Of a DNA stretch of 64,000 nt, positions 1 to 8,845 are shown in pieces. Both the position numbers and the translations under genes were made by a program. The stretch is from Fabrea salina (lineage: Eukaryota; Ciliophora; Heterotrichea; Heterotrichida; Fabreidae). Location of the stretch: NCBI GenBank assembly GCA_022984795.1, contig JALIHJ010000028.1, positions 62,001-126,000 on the forward strand. Direction: 5' to 3'. Every line of letters begins with the position of its first letter. The stretch's first letter is position 1. The notes beneath the pieces are model-generated. The model was not told the DNA's origin and ran no database searches. It saw only the letters and a program-made list of their open reading frames with translations.

Positions 1-2
1 TT

Positions 3-830
3 AAAAACAGCATCTTGCACAGCTTAAAACAAAAAATCAACTTAACTTGCGATACAACTACTGACCTAAAACACTTCAAAGAATCAGTAAAACACAGTGT
101 ATTTGAAGCAAAGTTGTACGAGTCCAAGTATGCCTTTTGCATAGACAGAGACGAAGACTACTTCTTCTGCAGGTACTTTTTAGGGTCAGCTTTAAAAAAA
201 GAAATCATCAGCGGACTAGATGTTTCTTTAAGCCCAGGTCCCCACTGCAAGCTGCCTGACGGAAGGTTTTTTGTTTTGGGCGAAAAGTCTTCTTACAAAG
301 ACACCTACATTCTGGAGCCTTCTTCTCTGCAAGTCCAAAAAGTCAAAGGAGGCCCTATTGTCCAAGGCTATAGTTGTGTGTATTTTCGCGGGGAAATATT
401 CATATTTGGAAGCTTAGTGGACAACTTCACAGAAGTCAGTTGTAACTACAAACTAGACTTAGAAAAGCAAGAGTGGAAGTCCATTGCAAGCTTGCCGCAG
501 GTGTGCCAGGACATCACAGCTGTTTTGTTTGGAGGGTGGATTTATGTGACTGGCAAAGAAACTGATGCAGTTTGGAAGTACTCTTCTGAGTGCAACTCTT
601 TCGAAGTAGTTTACAAAACAGCTAGAGGCAAGAAGGTCCTTTTTAGGAGCGCAAGTAGTCTTTACTTCATTTTTGAAGAAGAAGTTTTTGTACTTCAAGA
701 CAAGCAGTTAAAGAAACTTTTAAGTTTACAGAACCAAATCCAGGCTAAGTACTTCAATTTTATCAGTTGTGAAGGAAAACTGTTTTACGAAAACAAAGGC
801 TCTTTGGAGTGCTTTGAGAACTTAAAGTAA
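3..830 (+). CDS. Kelch-like beta-propeller protein, 5' end outside window
   Basis: The frame is open to the first bases of the window and no ATG with a typical leader is present, so the N-terminus is missing. The visible 275 or so residues carry weak kelch-type repeats: phrases such as YKLDLEKQEWKSIASLP and paired Gly or aromatic strands (LFGGWIYVTG, YFRGEIFIFG) recur at about 45-residue spacing. Kelch propellers are protein-binding platforms; the partner is unknown. There is no membrane segment or signal peptide in the visible part. The gene converges on the minus-strand gene at 852-1502, with 21 bp between the stop codons. The family is fairly supported, the exact role is not. Confidence 0.6.
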   Translation, partial: KNSILHSLKQKINLTCDTTTDLKHFKESVKHSVFEAKLYESKYAFCIDRDEDYFFCRYFLGSALKKEIISGLDVSLSPGPHCKLPDGRFFVLGEKSSYKDTYILEPSSLQVQKVKGGPIVQGYSCVYFRGEIFIFGSLVDNFTEVSCNYKLDLEKQEWKSIASLPQVCQDITAVLFGGWIYVTGKETDAVWKYSSECNSFEVVYKTARGKKVLFRSASSLYFIFEEEVFVLQDKQLKKLLSLQNQIQAKYFNFISCEGKLFYENKGSLECFENLK

Positions 831-851
831 CCTAAATACCTTGTATCTACA

Positions 852-1502
852 TTAATCAAATAAGTTTAGAAAGTCTTTATCCAGAGTTGAAGCAAAAGGC
901 ACTCTGTTTGAGTTCCTGTGGGCAGTTTTAACGCGTTTCTTGGAGTTCTTTTCTCTGGAGACTCTTACAGGCACGTTATAAGCTTTGCTGGTAGAAGGCC
1001 TGTTAGTTTTTTTAGAGATTGAACCTGTAGGAGGTGGGTTTTGCATGGCGTCAGCTTGGGTTTTGGGTCTAGGAATAAAGGGCTGGAACATGTTGTTGAC
1101 CCGGGGAGACTCAGGCGGAGTGCAAGGAAGGTCTGGGAGGTCCAAACCAACTGCTTTGGGAGGAGTCTTATGACGCGAAGGTGGCCGCATGCAAGTAGGT
1201 GAAGAACTGGGCCTGACTTTTCCGGTTTGTGGAGGAGCTTCTGGAGTAGGAGACAGCATGTTCTTTGAATACCAACCTGACCCTCTTGTTGGTCCGTTCT
1301 TGTTCATTGCTGTTACTGGAAATTTGTGGGAAGAAACTGGCATTCTCTGGCCAAATGAGTCAGGCTTTTCTGAGTAGCCTGGTGCTGTTACTCCTCGGCG
1401 CACTAAGTCCCTTTGTGGATATTACGTTCTTTGGAAGGAAATGCTTCCGTAGGCTGGAAGTTTTTTTTGAGCGGAATTTCTTAAGCCTCCTCTTGATTGC
1501 AT
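852..1502 (-). CDS. Basic Pro/Ser-rich disordered protein (one 15-nt intron)
   Basis: Two exons, 1426-1502 and 852-1410, are joined across a 15-nt intron, giving 211 residues. Without splicing the frame meets a TAA right after the first 26 codons; with splicing it starts at an ATG that has an AT-rich leader. The protein begins MQSRGGLRNSAQKK, is rich in Pro, Ser, Lys and Arg, and has no recognisable domain, signal peptide or membrane segment. It is probably an intrinsically disordered cytoskeletal or scaffold protein, but that is inference. The start codon lies 29 bp from the divergent DUF1810 gene. Confidence 0.6.
1411..1425 (-). other. 15-nt spliceosomal intron
   Basis: On the minus strand this reads GTAATATCCACAAAG. 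It splits the codon ACG after its second base. Retention would give an immediate TAA, and removal joins two open frames preceded by a proper ATG. Confidence 0.8.
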
Positions 1503-1531
1503 TTTATGATTTAGTTATTAGACTGTTATAA

Positions 1532-2131
1532 ATGCAAGCAGTTGAGTACAAACTTATTGAAGACCTGCAGGCTAGAGCATTTTGTGAGTGTGCTAGTCAA
1601 GTGAGACTGCCTGCAGTCTCTGGCTATGCTGATTTATTGAGCTTGCATAAATCAGCACAGGCCGGGAACTTCCTCACTAAAGGGATGAAGCGCAACTTTC
1701 CAGGTTACTCGCAAGCACTTTCAGAGATCAGAAAGGGCTCTAAGCAGTCCCACTGGATTTGGTACGTTTGGCCTTCCTTAGCTGCGATCAGGCCCAAAGT
1801 AAGGCTTCCTGAGTTTTTGTTGCCTAATTTTGAAGCTTCAGTAGCTTATTACGAAGACCGTTTGCTTTTGAATCGATTACTTGAGATCTCAAGGGCAGCT
1901 TCCACTCACTTAAAAAACGGCATTGCTCCTGAAGTCCTTTTTGGGAAGCAGCACAAATACGATGCAGCTAAGTTCCAAGAAACTACTACTCTATTTGCTT
2001 TAATAGCCTTTTTAAAAGGGAATCTGGAACTTTCTAATGAACTTGGAGAAGCTTCTGTCAGAGTAGCTGGTTCTCTTCATCTGCCAACTGTTGAATTAGT
2101 TACTGAGTACTTGTGCACTTTAATAAAGTAA
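1532..2131 (+). CDS. DUF1810-family protein
   Basis: The 199-residue protein carries the DUF1810 signature around residues 62-80 (ALSEIRKGSKQSHWIWYVWP), matching the family pattern AL.El..G.K.SHWMWyvFP. It is followed by the spaced EA..YY...LL..RL element and a late TLFA segment. The family is widespread in bacteria and protists and has no firm biochemical function. The start has the leader TATAAATG. The stop codon is only 2 nt upstream of the next ATG at 2134, in another frame. A GTAA...GAG 15-mer at 1799-1813 is not an intron, because removing it would break family spacing. Confidence 0.75.
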   Translation: MQAVEYKLIEDLQARAFCECASQVRLPAVSGYADLLSLHKSAQAGNFLTKGMKRNFPGYSQALSEIRKGSKQSHWIWYVWPSLAAIRPKVRLPEFLLPNFEASVAYYEDRLLLNRLLEISRAASTHLKNGIAPEVLFGKQHKYDAAKFQETTTLFALIAFLKGNLELSNELGEASVRVAGSLHLPTVELVTEYLCTLIK

Positions 2132-2133
2132 CT

Positions 2134-3217
2134 ATGGATATTGAAACTAACTGGCAAGGAGTCCCTGCAAGTTCTTATGAAGAAATAGTGTTCGACCAAG
2201 CACTCTTAAACAGTCTAGTTAATGAAAGCCCTTTAAGCTTAGTCAGCTACGGAGTTCCTATGCTGATGGAAGACTTGAATGCCTTTGTAATGTCGCCACC
2301 TGGCTCAGGAAAGGGCCCTGTTTTGTTCATAAGTATTTCTAACCAAGTTAACTTGAGCTTAAACTCTCCGCAGTTCTTACTGGTGCACCACCAAGCTTAC
2401 TTAGCAAGGGAAACTCTAGAAAGCTTAAATGTCTGGTGTCCTTCAGTGAAAGTTACCAACTTTGAAGGAAACCTTAAAAAGAACTTTAAAAAAACTCAAG
2501 AACTCACATGTAGTAGTAACAGAGGCCAGAAAAGCACTTGAGTTGCTAAAGTCTGCTCAGTTTAAAAACTTGAAAGCAGTGAGCTTCACTGGAGGGGATC
2601 CTTGTTTAAAAGCTCTGAAGAACTCTTTAGAACTGCTTCTAAGGACTATCCAATGCAAAATATGGATTTTTGATACAGAAAAAAGGAAAAATTCTGAGTG
2701 TTTTTTAGCAAGAACCAACAGAGAATTCAACTTTTTGGTTCTTAAAAACTGTAACGAGTTCCTGAAAATAACTCACCATTTAAAAATATTTGCAGCAAAC
2801 AAGTTAAAAGTTCTTTTAGACCTAATTAAAACTCAACCTCCTAAAATTGTTTTTTGCAAGAAAAACTCCACTGTTGAAGAAGTAACTGAGTTGCTGTCTT
2901 GGCACTTCCCGGTGTGCCAAGTTACCAAAGACACTCCTGAGCACAAGTTCAGGTACTTCTTAAAGCTTTTTAAAAACAAAAGAGTGAAAGTACTTGTGTG
3001 TTTTGCTTGGAAATACTTTATAAGGAACATTAAAAGAAGTGACTGCCTTGAAGTGATTAACTTCGAAGTGCCTACAAGCATAGGTGACTACCACAGAGTA
3101 ACTAGAAGGGATGGCTTTGTTTCAGGAGACACTATCATAAACTTAGTTAGCAACAAGCAAGAAGAAAAGTGCATTGAAAGACTCCTAAAACAAGTTAACA
3201 TTGAATTCTCAGCTTGA
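2134..3217 (+). CDS. Degenerate DEAD-box RNA helicase-like protein, single-base frame break
   Basis: Two overlapping frames together look like both RecA-like lobes of a DEAD-box helicase of about 360 residues. Seen in order: a P-loop-like SPPGSGKG (about residues 54-61), a motif Ib equivalent VVVTEARK where TPGR is usual, a motif IV-like KIVFCKK, and a degenerate C-terminal VINFEVPTS...DYHRVTR in place of the YvHRiGR box. A clear DEAD box is not visible, so ATPase activity is doubtful and this may be a pseudo-helicase. The frames join if the run of seven A at 2488-2494 is read one base shorter. No 15- or 16-nt intron fits the homology. The gene ends with TGA. Confidence 0.6.
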
Positions 3218-3296
3218 ACGAATAAAACTCTTACTTAGTAATTAGGCAGCCTTTAAGTAATAATGAAACAGTGGGCAGCCGGCTAATTTGTCAGTA

Positions 3297-3710
3297 TTAG
3301 TACAAACTCATGAGTTGTGCATCATCTTTTACTCTTGAGTACAGGATAACAGCTATGCCAAAACATCCCAAAAAGGCCAATACAACTGACCCTATCCAGG
3401 AATGCGAAGGCGCAGGTAGGCCTAGACGTGAGTACCTGCACTCGTCGTAACAGGCTGCTGAGAACCTTTCGGCGTTTTTGCAAAGAGCCATGCACTCAGA
3501 GTCCACGAAAGACTTTATGGAGGCAAAGTCTTGGGATCCACAGGTTTGTGGGGTTTTCTGTGAAGAGTTTTCTGAGTATTGAGACTCGCACCCATTGCCT
3601 CCTTTGGCGGCTTCGGGAAGGAATTTATTGTTTGTGTTTAAAGTGGGGGTTTCGAAAGCGGAAGCATTTAAAACTACTCCGGACAAGAACAATATTGAAT
3701 AAAAAGCCAT
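3297..3710 (-). CDS. Small Cys-rich type I membrane protein
   Basis: The protein has 137 residues. A hydrophobic N-terminal signal peptide (about residues 1-18, ending ...NASA) is followed by an ectodomain with seven or more cysteines (CESQY, CGSQ, SECMALC, CYDEC). One membrane helix lies near residues 105-125 (IGSVVLAFLGCFGIAVILY), followed by a short cytoplasmic tail. I do not recognise the family. It is a plausible cell-surface protein. The gene is tail-to-tail with the helicase-like gene, with 79 bp between. Confidence 0.6.
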   Translation of the reverse strand: MAFYSILFLSGVVLNASAFETPTLNTNNKFLPEAAKGGNGCESQYSENSSQKTPQTCGSQDFASIKSFVDSECMALCKNAERFSAACYDECRYSRLGLPAPSHSWIGSVVLAFLGCFGIAVILYSRVKDDAQLMSLY

Positions 3711-3757
3711 TTTTGGATATTTTTATAAAGGGTCTGCGAGAGCCAAATTAAATATGA

Positions 3758-5080
3758 TCAGACCCGAGTTACTTTTGTGAAGGTTTCGGAGTTTTTGGGG
3801 TCTTTGAGGAAACTTCTGTTGTTTGGTGAAAGTAAACTTAGTCCTAAGCTGCTTTTTTCTTCTCCTACGTCTGTAGTTAACTCAGTCTCGAAGAAGGGAG
3901 AATACTCTTCTTTTCGAGATCTTCTTGCTAAAGGGTGCTTGATTTTGGACTTTGACCTTGGTTGGAGGATTTTAGGAAGTGGAGTGAACCTAACTGTAGG
4001 TGTGAGTGCTGGCTTCACTGGGGAGTGCTGCTTGTTGGCTTTAGCAGAGTTGGTTTTTATCTTTAGGTTTTTGGTGAAGCTTTTGTTTTGGATGATCTGT
4101 TCGGTTTTTTCGAGCCTTTTAAGTCTTTTTTTCATCCACTTAGTTAGGATGCCATGGTTTTGGTCGAAGGCTCTGGACTGTTCTGAGTTAAGTACTTTTT
4201 TCTGGAACTCACTCAGTTGCATGCAGTAAAGTTCGCAGTAGTCTGAAACACAAAGGCAACTTAGTTTCCTTGAAGTTAAGTCTTCAAGGAGTTCTTCGTA
4301 CCCGAAAACTTGGTTCTGGCTTTTAACTACTACTTGGGATTCTTTTTTTCTAGTTCTGTTTTTGGCTTTGCTTTCTCGAAACAAAGCTCTGAATTTACTT
4401 TGGGTGACTCCAACCATACTTAAGGGGCTAAAGTTGTTTCCAGTGTCCACTTCTACCGTCTTGGTAAATTTTAACTGACCTGTCTTGATGAAGTACACGC
4501 AGTCAACTGGGTCACCTTCTCTGTATAAGTATTGATTCTTGTCTAAAATCTTTTTCTTGAAAAGCCCACAGAGCTTCTGGAGACTCACAGTGCTCCACCT
4601 TCTGAAAATATCAATTTGTTTAAAAAAACTTACTTTGGCGTTTTGTGACTTTAAGTACTTTTCGTAAACAGCTTCGTAGTTGTGGTCAGTAAGCACTGCT
4701 AAAACAGCGTAGGAGGCAGACTTAACTGAAATGTTTTCCTGGAGTTTTTGCTTCAGTGAAGCTTGGCTAAAACTCTTTCCAGGCAGAATCTCTAGGGCTT
4801 TGGTTTCTTGAGTAAGCACTTCAAGTTTTCCTTTCAACAAAAAGTAGTGATTTGAGTTTTCTTCTTGCATTAAGTAGTTGTTAGGGAGTAGTTCTGTGCA
4901 CTCTAGGTGTTTGGAAAGCAAAGTTAGGCACTTTAAGTCGTAGTCTAGTTTAAACAAAGAAGAAAAAGCTTCAGACTTTCCCAAAAACTTAGCTAGGGCT
5001 TCTATTTCTTGCTTGGATCTATAGTTAAAAGGTTTTTTAAGAACTTCAAAAGGTGGTTTAAGTTTGTTTTCGAAGTTCAT
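3758..5080 (-). CDS. Cyclic nucleotide-binding-like domain protein
   Basis: 440 residues with two cNMP-binding-like folds in tandem. The first is weak (about residues 45-135, NSNHYFLLKGKLEVL). The second is clear (about 150-300, YLYREGDPVDCVYFIKTGQL). The phosphate-binding cassette with its RxA pair is not evident in either, so nucleotide binding is uncertain. The C-terminal 130 residues are basic, Ser/Pro-rich and probably disordered. There is no membrane segment, so it is not a channel; it could be a regulatory-subunit relative or a structural cNBD protein. Its start lies 59 bp from the divergent lysozyme gene at 5140. Confidence 0.65.
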   Translation of the reverse strand: MNFENKLKPPFEVLKKPFNYRSKQEIEALAKFLGKSEAFSSLFKLDYDLKCLTLLSKHLECTELLPNNYLMQEENSNHYFLLKGKLEVLTQETKALEILPGKSFSQASLKQKLQENISVKSASYAVLAVLTDHNYEAVYEKYLKSQNAKVSFFKQIDIFRRWSTVSLQKLCGLFKKKILDKNQYLYREGDPVDCVYFIKTGQLKFTKTVEVDTGNNFSPLSMVGVTQSKFRALFRESKAKNRTRKKESQVVVKSQNQVFGYEELLEDLTSRKLSCLCVSDYCELYCMQLSEFQKKVLNSEQSRAFDQNHGILTKWMKKRLKRLEKTEQIIQNKSFTKNLKIKTNSAKANKQHSPVKPALTPTVRFTPLPKILQPRSKSKIKHPLARRSRKEEYSPFFETELTTDVGEEKSSLGLSLLSPNNRSFLKDPKNSETFTKVTRV

Positions 5081-5139
5081 TTTTTAATTAAAGTTTTGAA
5101 CACAGGTTTGGAGTTAGGTTTTAAATTGGTGAAATAAAA

Positions 5140-5766
5140 ATGAAAGCTGGAGCTTGCATTGTATTGGCTTTGTGCGTATCAGCTGCCTTTGCCGTTAAAG
5201 GAGTGGATGTTTCCCAATACACTGACGTATTTTCTTGCATTCACGGAAAAGGCTATGAGTTTGCTATTATCAGGGGCTACCAAAGCGGAGGCCGTGTTGA
5301 TCCTAATGTGGTGTCTAACATCCGTAATGCCCGTGGCGCTGGGTTCAAGTACGTAGACGTTTACCTTTTCCCCTGTGTGCCTTGCAACAACCCTAGCACT
5401 CAGGCTCAACAGCTTGTCAACGCTATCAGAGGCCACAACTACGGAACTATCTGGGTGGACATTGAAAACTACCGCTGGAGCAGTAACAAAGACTCCAACA
5501 GAAAATTCATCACTGAAATGGTCAACGAACTCAAAAGGTTAGGCCAGACTGTAGGAATTTACAGTTCCTACTACAATTGGGAAGAAATCACTGGAATCAG
5601 TTGGACAGGAGTTTCTGATTTACCACTTTGGTACGCTCACTATGACTACAACCCCAGCTTCAGTGACTTCCGGCCATTTGGAGGATGGTCCAAGCCTGCA
5701 ATTAAGCAATACGAGGGCAACCAAAGAGTCTGTGGAGCCGGAGTAGACCTTAACTGGTACCCTTAG
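5140..5766 (+). CDS. Secreted GH25 lysozyme (copy 1)
   Basis: 208 residues. A signal peptide (about 1-18, ACIVLALCVSAAFA) precedes a glycoside hydrolase 25 domain that cleaves peptidoglycan beta-1,4 links. Family landmarks are visible: the first strand KGVDVSQY, the catalytic DxE strand IWVDIENY (about residues 105-112), GIYSSYYNWE, and the late LPLWYAHYD. The length is normal for a single-domain GH25. In a bacterivorous ciliate the likely place of action is the food vacuole, which is an inference. It heads a same-strand array with a decayed copy (5818) and a second intact copy (6386). Confidence 0.9.
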   Translation: MKAGACIVLALCVSAAFAVKGVDVSQYTDVFSCIHGKGYEFAIIRGYQSGGRVDPNVVSNIRNARGAGFKYVDVYLFPCVPCNNPSTQAQQLVNAIRGHNYGTIWVDIENYRWSSNKDSNRKFITEMVNELKRLGQTVGIYSSYYNWEEITGISWTGVSDLPLWYAHYDYNPSFSDFRPFGGWSKPAIKQYEGNQRVCGAGVDLNWYP

Positions 5767-5817
5767 TTAATAAACTTTAAATTTAAGTCGAAAATGTAGG
5801 TCTACACTGGGGAATAA

Positions 5818-6343
5818 ATGAAGCTGGAACCTTTACTGCTTTATGTATTACAACTGTTTTTGCTGCTAAAGGAGTAGATGTTTCTTCCTATACTGCTGCT
5901 TTTTCTTGTTTTTATGACAAAGGGTATGAGTTTGTAGGCATTCAAGGATACAAGAATGATCTTGTTGGCCCTAATGTGGTAGCTAACATACGCAATGCCA
6001 ATAGAGCACCCTTCAGTTACATCGACATCTTTGTTTCTCCATGCGGTATGGTTTGCAGAAAAGGCTGTTTCTCAAGCCCAAGAACTCGTTAGTGCTGTCA
6101 GAGGTGAACCCTACGATAACATTTGGATAAAAGATTAAGCCAAAAAGTAGGCATTGCCACTTCTTACTACAACTGGGAGCTGACTGGTCCAAGATGTCTG
6201 ATTTGCCACTGTGGTACATTCGGCCTGACAACCAACCCAACTTCGAAAACTTCAAGCCTTTTGGAGGGTGGTCTAAACCCGTTATGAAGCAGTATTCAGA
6301 AGGCATAGTCTGTGGAGTTGCAGTAGCTTTTAACTACTCATAA
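5818..6343 (+). pseudogene. Decayed GH25 lysozyme copy
   Basis: The stretch follows copy 1 closely: ATGAAGCTGGAACC resembles its start with one A lost, and later phrases AAKGVDVSSYTAAFSC, VVANIRNA, ATSYYNWE and FGGWSKPVMKQY recur in changing frames. No single frame spans it. About 90 bp present in both intact copies are absent here, including the strand with the catalytic Asp and Glu, so the product could not work even if read through. At least three frame changes are needed. It is evidently a relic of tandem duplication within the lysozyme array. Confidence 0.85.
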
Positions 6344-6385
6344 TAACTAAGCTTCTCCCAAAATTGAATTAAAACTGGTGAAAAA

Positions 6386-7015
6386 ATGAAAGCCCAGGCT
6401 GTGTTGTTTTTATGCATTTCTCTTGCTTTGGCTGGTTCACCTATGAAAGGTGTGGACGTTTCCCAACGCACTGACGTGTTTTCTTGTATTCACGGAAAAG
6501 GCTACAAGTTCGCTATTGTTAGAGGATTCCAGAGTTCAGGTTATGTTGACCCTAATGTGGTGACCAACATTGACAACGCTATTAATGCAGGAATGAGCTT
6601 TGCAGACGTTTACTTGTTCCCTTGTGTGCCTTGCAACAACCCCAAAACTCAAGCCCAAAAGCTTGTGGATTCTATCAGGGGAAAGAATTACAAAAGAATT
6701 TGGGTAGACATTGAAAAGTACCACTGGCACAGTGACAAAAGTCAAAACCAGCAGTTCATCACTGACATAGTGAACGAACTTAAAGACTTGGGCCAAAGCG
6801 TAGGAATTTACACTTCTTATTACAACTGGGAAGCTATTACCGGACTTGACTGGAAAGGAGTTTCTGACTTGCCATTATGGTACCCCCACTACGACAATGA
6901 CCCCAGCTTCAGTGACTTCCAGTCCTTTGGAGGGTGGACTAAGCCTACTATGAAGCAGTATGGAGGCAATAAAGAACTCTGCAACGCTGGTGTAGACCTT
7001 GACTGGGAGTCTTAG
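6386..7015 (+). CDS. Secreted GH25 lysozyme (copy 2)
   Basis: 209 residues, closely similar to copy 1 throughout. It has a signal peptide (MKAQAVLFLCISLALAG), the KGVDVSQRTDVFSC opening, the catalytic strand IWVDIEKY, and GIYTSYYNWE and LPLWYPHYD landmarks. All expected acidic residues are kept. Six cysteines are shared with copy 1, suggesting the same disulfides. The stop codon is 8 bp from the end of the convergent KH-domain gene. It is presumably the functional survivor, with copy 1, of a local three-gene expansion. Confidence 0.9.
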   Translation: MKAQAVLFLCISLALAGSPMKGVDVSQRTDVFSCIHGKGYKFAIVRGFQSSGYVDPNVVTNIDNAINAGMSFADVYLFPCVPCNNPKTQAQKLVDSIRGKNYKRIWVDIEKYHWHSDKSQNQQFITDIVNELKDLGQSVGIYTSYYNWEAITGLDWKGVSDLPLWYPHYDNDPSFSDFQSFGGWTKPTMKQYGGNKELCNAGVDLDWES

Positions 7016-7023
7016 TTATTAAC

Positions 7024-7890
7024 TTAATAAGCACCAAAAGTATCGTGGCTCATGAGAGTTAGTCCTTTGAGAGCTGCAGTTGCTGAGTTGCAAGTTGCTT
7101 CGCACGCACTCATAGTGATGGTTTGGGCTTTTAAAACAAGCTGGAAAAAGCTGCAGTAAGGAAACTCAGGGTCGATTTTTTCATGCTTGAGCTCAGGTAT
7201 TCCATTTGCTCTGGCGTGCTTTTTGTACTCAGGTTCCAGAATCTCGTAAATCATTCTTTTGGCTGCATTGATGCTTTCAGGTTGTCCCGAAACAGTTACG
7301 TAGCGGTTGTTGGTTCCTGGGGCGCACTTAGTGGGCACAAGGACTTGGGCTCCAGACTCTTTGTTGATCTCTTTAAGAATGGCGTAGTCTGGGCCTAGAA
7401 TAGAGTTAATGTAGGGATCAGGAATGATCACTTCGATGTAGGGTTCAGAAGACAGTGTGTGCGAAAGGTCAAAAGTGGGAAGTCGTTTGGCCTTGTTGTT
7501 TTCGTTGATGATTTCGTAAATCATCTTTTTAGCCAGTACGTAACTTTCAAGGGAACCCTCTATGAAGACATTTCTGTAAGAGCAGCCTGGCGAGCAGTCT
7601 TTGGCAACCTGGATCATGCTAGCGTTTGATGAAACTCTTAAGTGCTTGATCATATCGCCCTGCTTTCCTATGATTAGTCCCACACAGTCATTAGGAATAG
7701 GGAGCAAGTAGGAGTCGTAACTGGGGGGACCTGTGTTTGTGGACATGGACATGTCTTCGTATAAGTTGTTCACTAAGGACATTTGTTCAAAGGATACTGG
7801 AGAAATGTGTGAGTTGGGATCGTGGTCAACTATTTCCCAGTCTCTGAGTTCAGGTGGGTTGGGGTTAGTTTCCCATAAGCTTTCTGACAT
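7024..7890 (-). CDS. Two-KH-domain RNA-binding protein
   Basis: 288 residues. KH1 (about 62-135) has the canonical RNA-binding loop in VGLIIGKQGDMIKHL. KH2 (about 150-220) aligns with INSILGPDYAILKEI, where the GxxG loop is replaced by GPDY, so it may not bind RNA directly. Both end in the typical A.KMIYEI helix. The 50-residue N-terminus is acidic and the C-terminus is Cys/Thr-rich. Likely role: mRNA binding or translational control in the cytoplasm. The start carries the TATAAATG leader and is only a few bases from the divergent RING gene. Confidence 0.85.
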   Translation of the reverse strand: MSESLWETNPNPPELRDWEIVDHDPNSHISPVSFEQMSLVNNLYEDMSMSTNTGPPSYDSYLLPIPNDCVGLIIGKQGDMIKHLRVSSNASMIQVAKDCSPGCSYRNVFIEGSLESYVLAKKMIYEIINENNKAKRLPTFDLSHTLSSEPYIEVIIPDPYINSILGPDYAILKEINKESGAQVLVPTKCAPGTNNRYVTVSGQPESINAAKRMIYEILEPEYKKHARANGIPELKHEKIDPEFPYCSFFQLVLKAQTITMSACEATCNSATAALKGLTLMSHDTFGAY

Positions 7891-7895
7891 TTATA

Positions 7896-8829
7896 ATGAT
7901 AATCCTTATACTTCTGTTCAGTTGCTTATGCAAACTATACTCCGCCATGCCAATTCTCGGATTACTCAGGAGGGTGCGGAGTTTTTTGCGGGTACAGGGG
8001 CTGTGGTTACTTAAGTAAGGAGTGCTTGGAAGGTGAATGTGAGGATATTGACTACTACTACCAAACCCATACTTGCCAATTCATTGGTGATTATACAATT
8101 ACTAGGTTTAGCAAAGTTTATTACTGCAAAGAAGATCAAGTAAATCGAGGAATTCAAGAAACCAATTGTAACTATGAGGATCTGTGTAATTTTGCCAGAA
8201 AAGAACCATGTTGTCCAATTTGTGACAGAGGGTATTGTGGTTACGCTTTGGAATACTGTTTGGATGACTGTGAAGAAATTTCTGAAATTAAGGTTAATTG
8301 TGCAAATATTTACTACTATGCCACTCCTAAAGATATAGAGACCTTGTATTATTGCAACTCAAAAACTCAAGAAGATGACTCAGTAAGTCAAGACAACCTA
8401 GAAAGCCAAGAAAATGACTCAGAAAGTCAGGAAGACGAAGAATCAACTCCATTATTTGTTGTTATATTGTTGATTTCAGCCCCAGCTATCATAGGTGGGG
8501 CTGCTATTTTGAAAAGGATAATCGCTTATAGAAACGCTCATCCAACCTGGAACCCTGGAGTGCCAGTAAGCACCGGAGTAGAAAGTCAGCAGGTTCCTAG
8601 AACAAACTATGAACAACTGTTTCCTGTTACAAATTACACTTTGGACTTCAAATACTCCCAGTCAACTTGCACTGTTTGTTTAGAAGAGTAACCTCAATTT
8701 AGTTTCTTCCAAGACGAAGGCATAAGGAAACTCCACTGTGAGCACATATTCCACGACAAGTGTATTATAGAGTGGCTTAACTCCAAGTCAGAAGCTCCTT
8801 CTTGTCCAATATGCTTGTCAACTGTTTAA
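7896..8829 (+). CDS. Secretory-type membrane RING-H2 E3 ligase (15-nt intron, frame break near start)
   Basis: About 305 residues. It begins with a signal-peptide-like MIILILLFS, then a Cys-rich ectodomain with a duplicated module (CGYRGCGYLSKECLEGECE and CDRGYCGYALEYCLDDCEE). An acidic Gln/Ser/Asp stretch, one membrane helix (FVVILLISAPAIIGGAAIL) and a C-terminal RING-H2 finger follow. The finger is interrupted in the DNA by a 15-nt intron at 8688-8702; after removal it reads CTVCLEDFF...CEHIFHDKC...CPIC, a full C3H2C3 set. The first codons and the Cys-rich frame differ by one base around 7916-7925. No small intron fits, so the exact start is uncertain. Likely a ubiquitin ligase of the endomembrane or surface. 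Confidence 0.65.
8688..8702 (+). other. 15-nt spliceosomal intron
   Basis: Reads GTAACCTCAATTTAG. Retention stops the protein two residues after the first RING cysteine pair (GAG TAA). Removal restores GAT and the rest of a perfect RING-H2 finger. Confidence 0.92.
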
Positions 8830-8845
8830 CACTTAATTAGAATAA

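Noticed and set aside
1799-1813. GTAAGGCTTCCTGAG as another 15-nt intron
   Set aside because: Removing it would shorten the DUF1810 core below family spacing, and retention leaves no stop.
2452-2467. GTTACCAACTTTGAAG as a 16-nt intron that would fix the helicase frame
   Set aside because: It starts GTTA, not GTAA, and would delete the conserved stretch before motif Ib; a one-base shift in the A7 run fits homology better.
7733-8014. 93-codon plus-strand frame before the RING gene
   Set aside because: Mostly antisense to the KH gene, and the Cys-rich frame over the same bases matches a later module of the RING protein.
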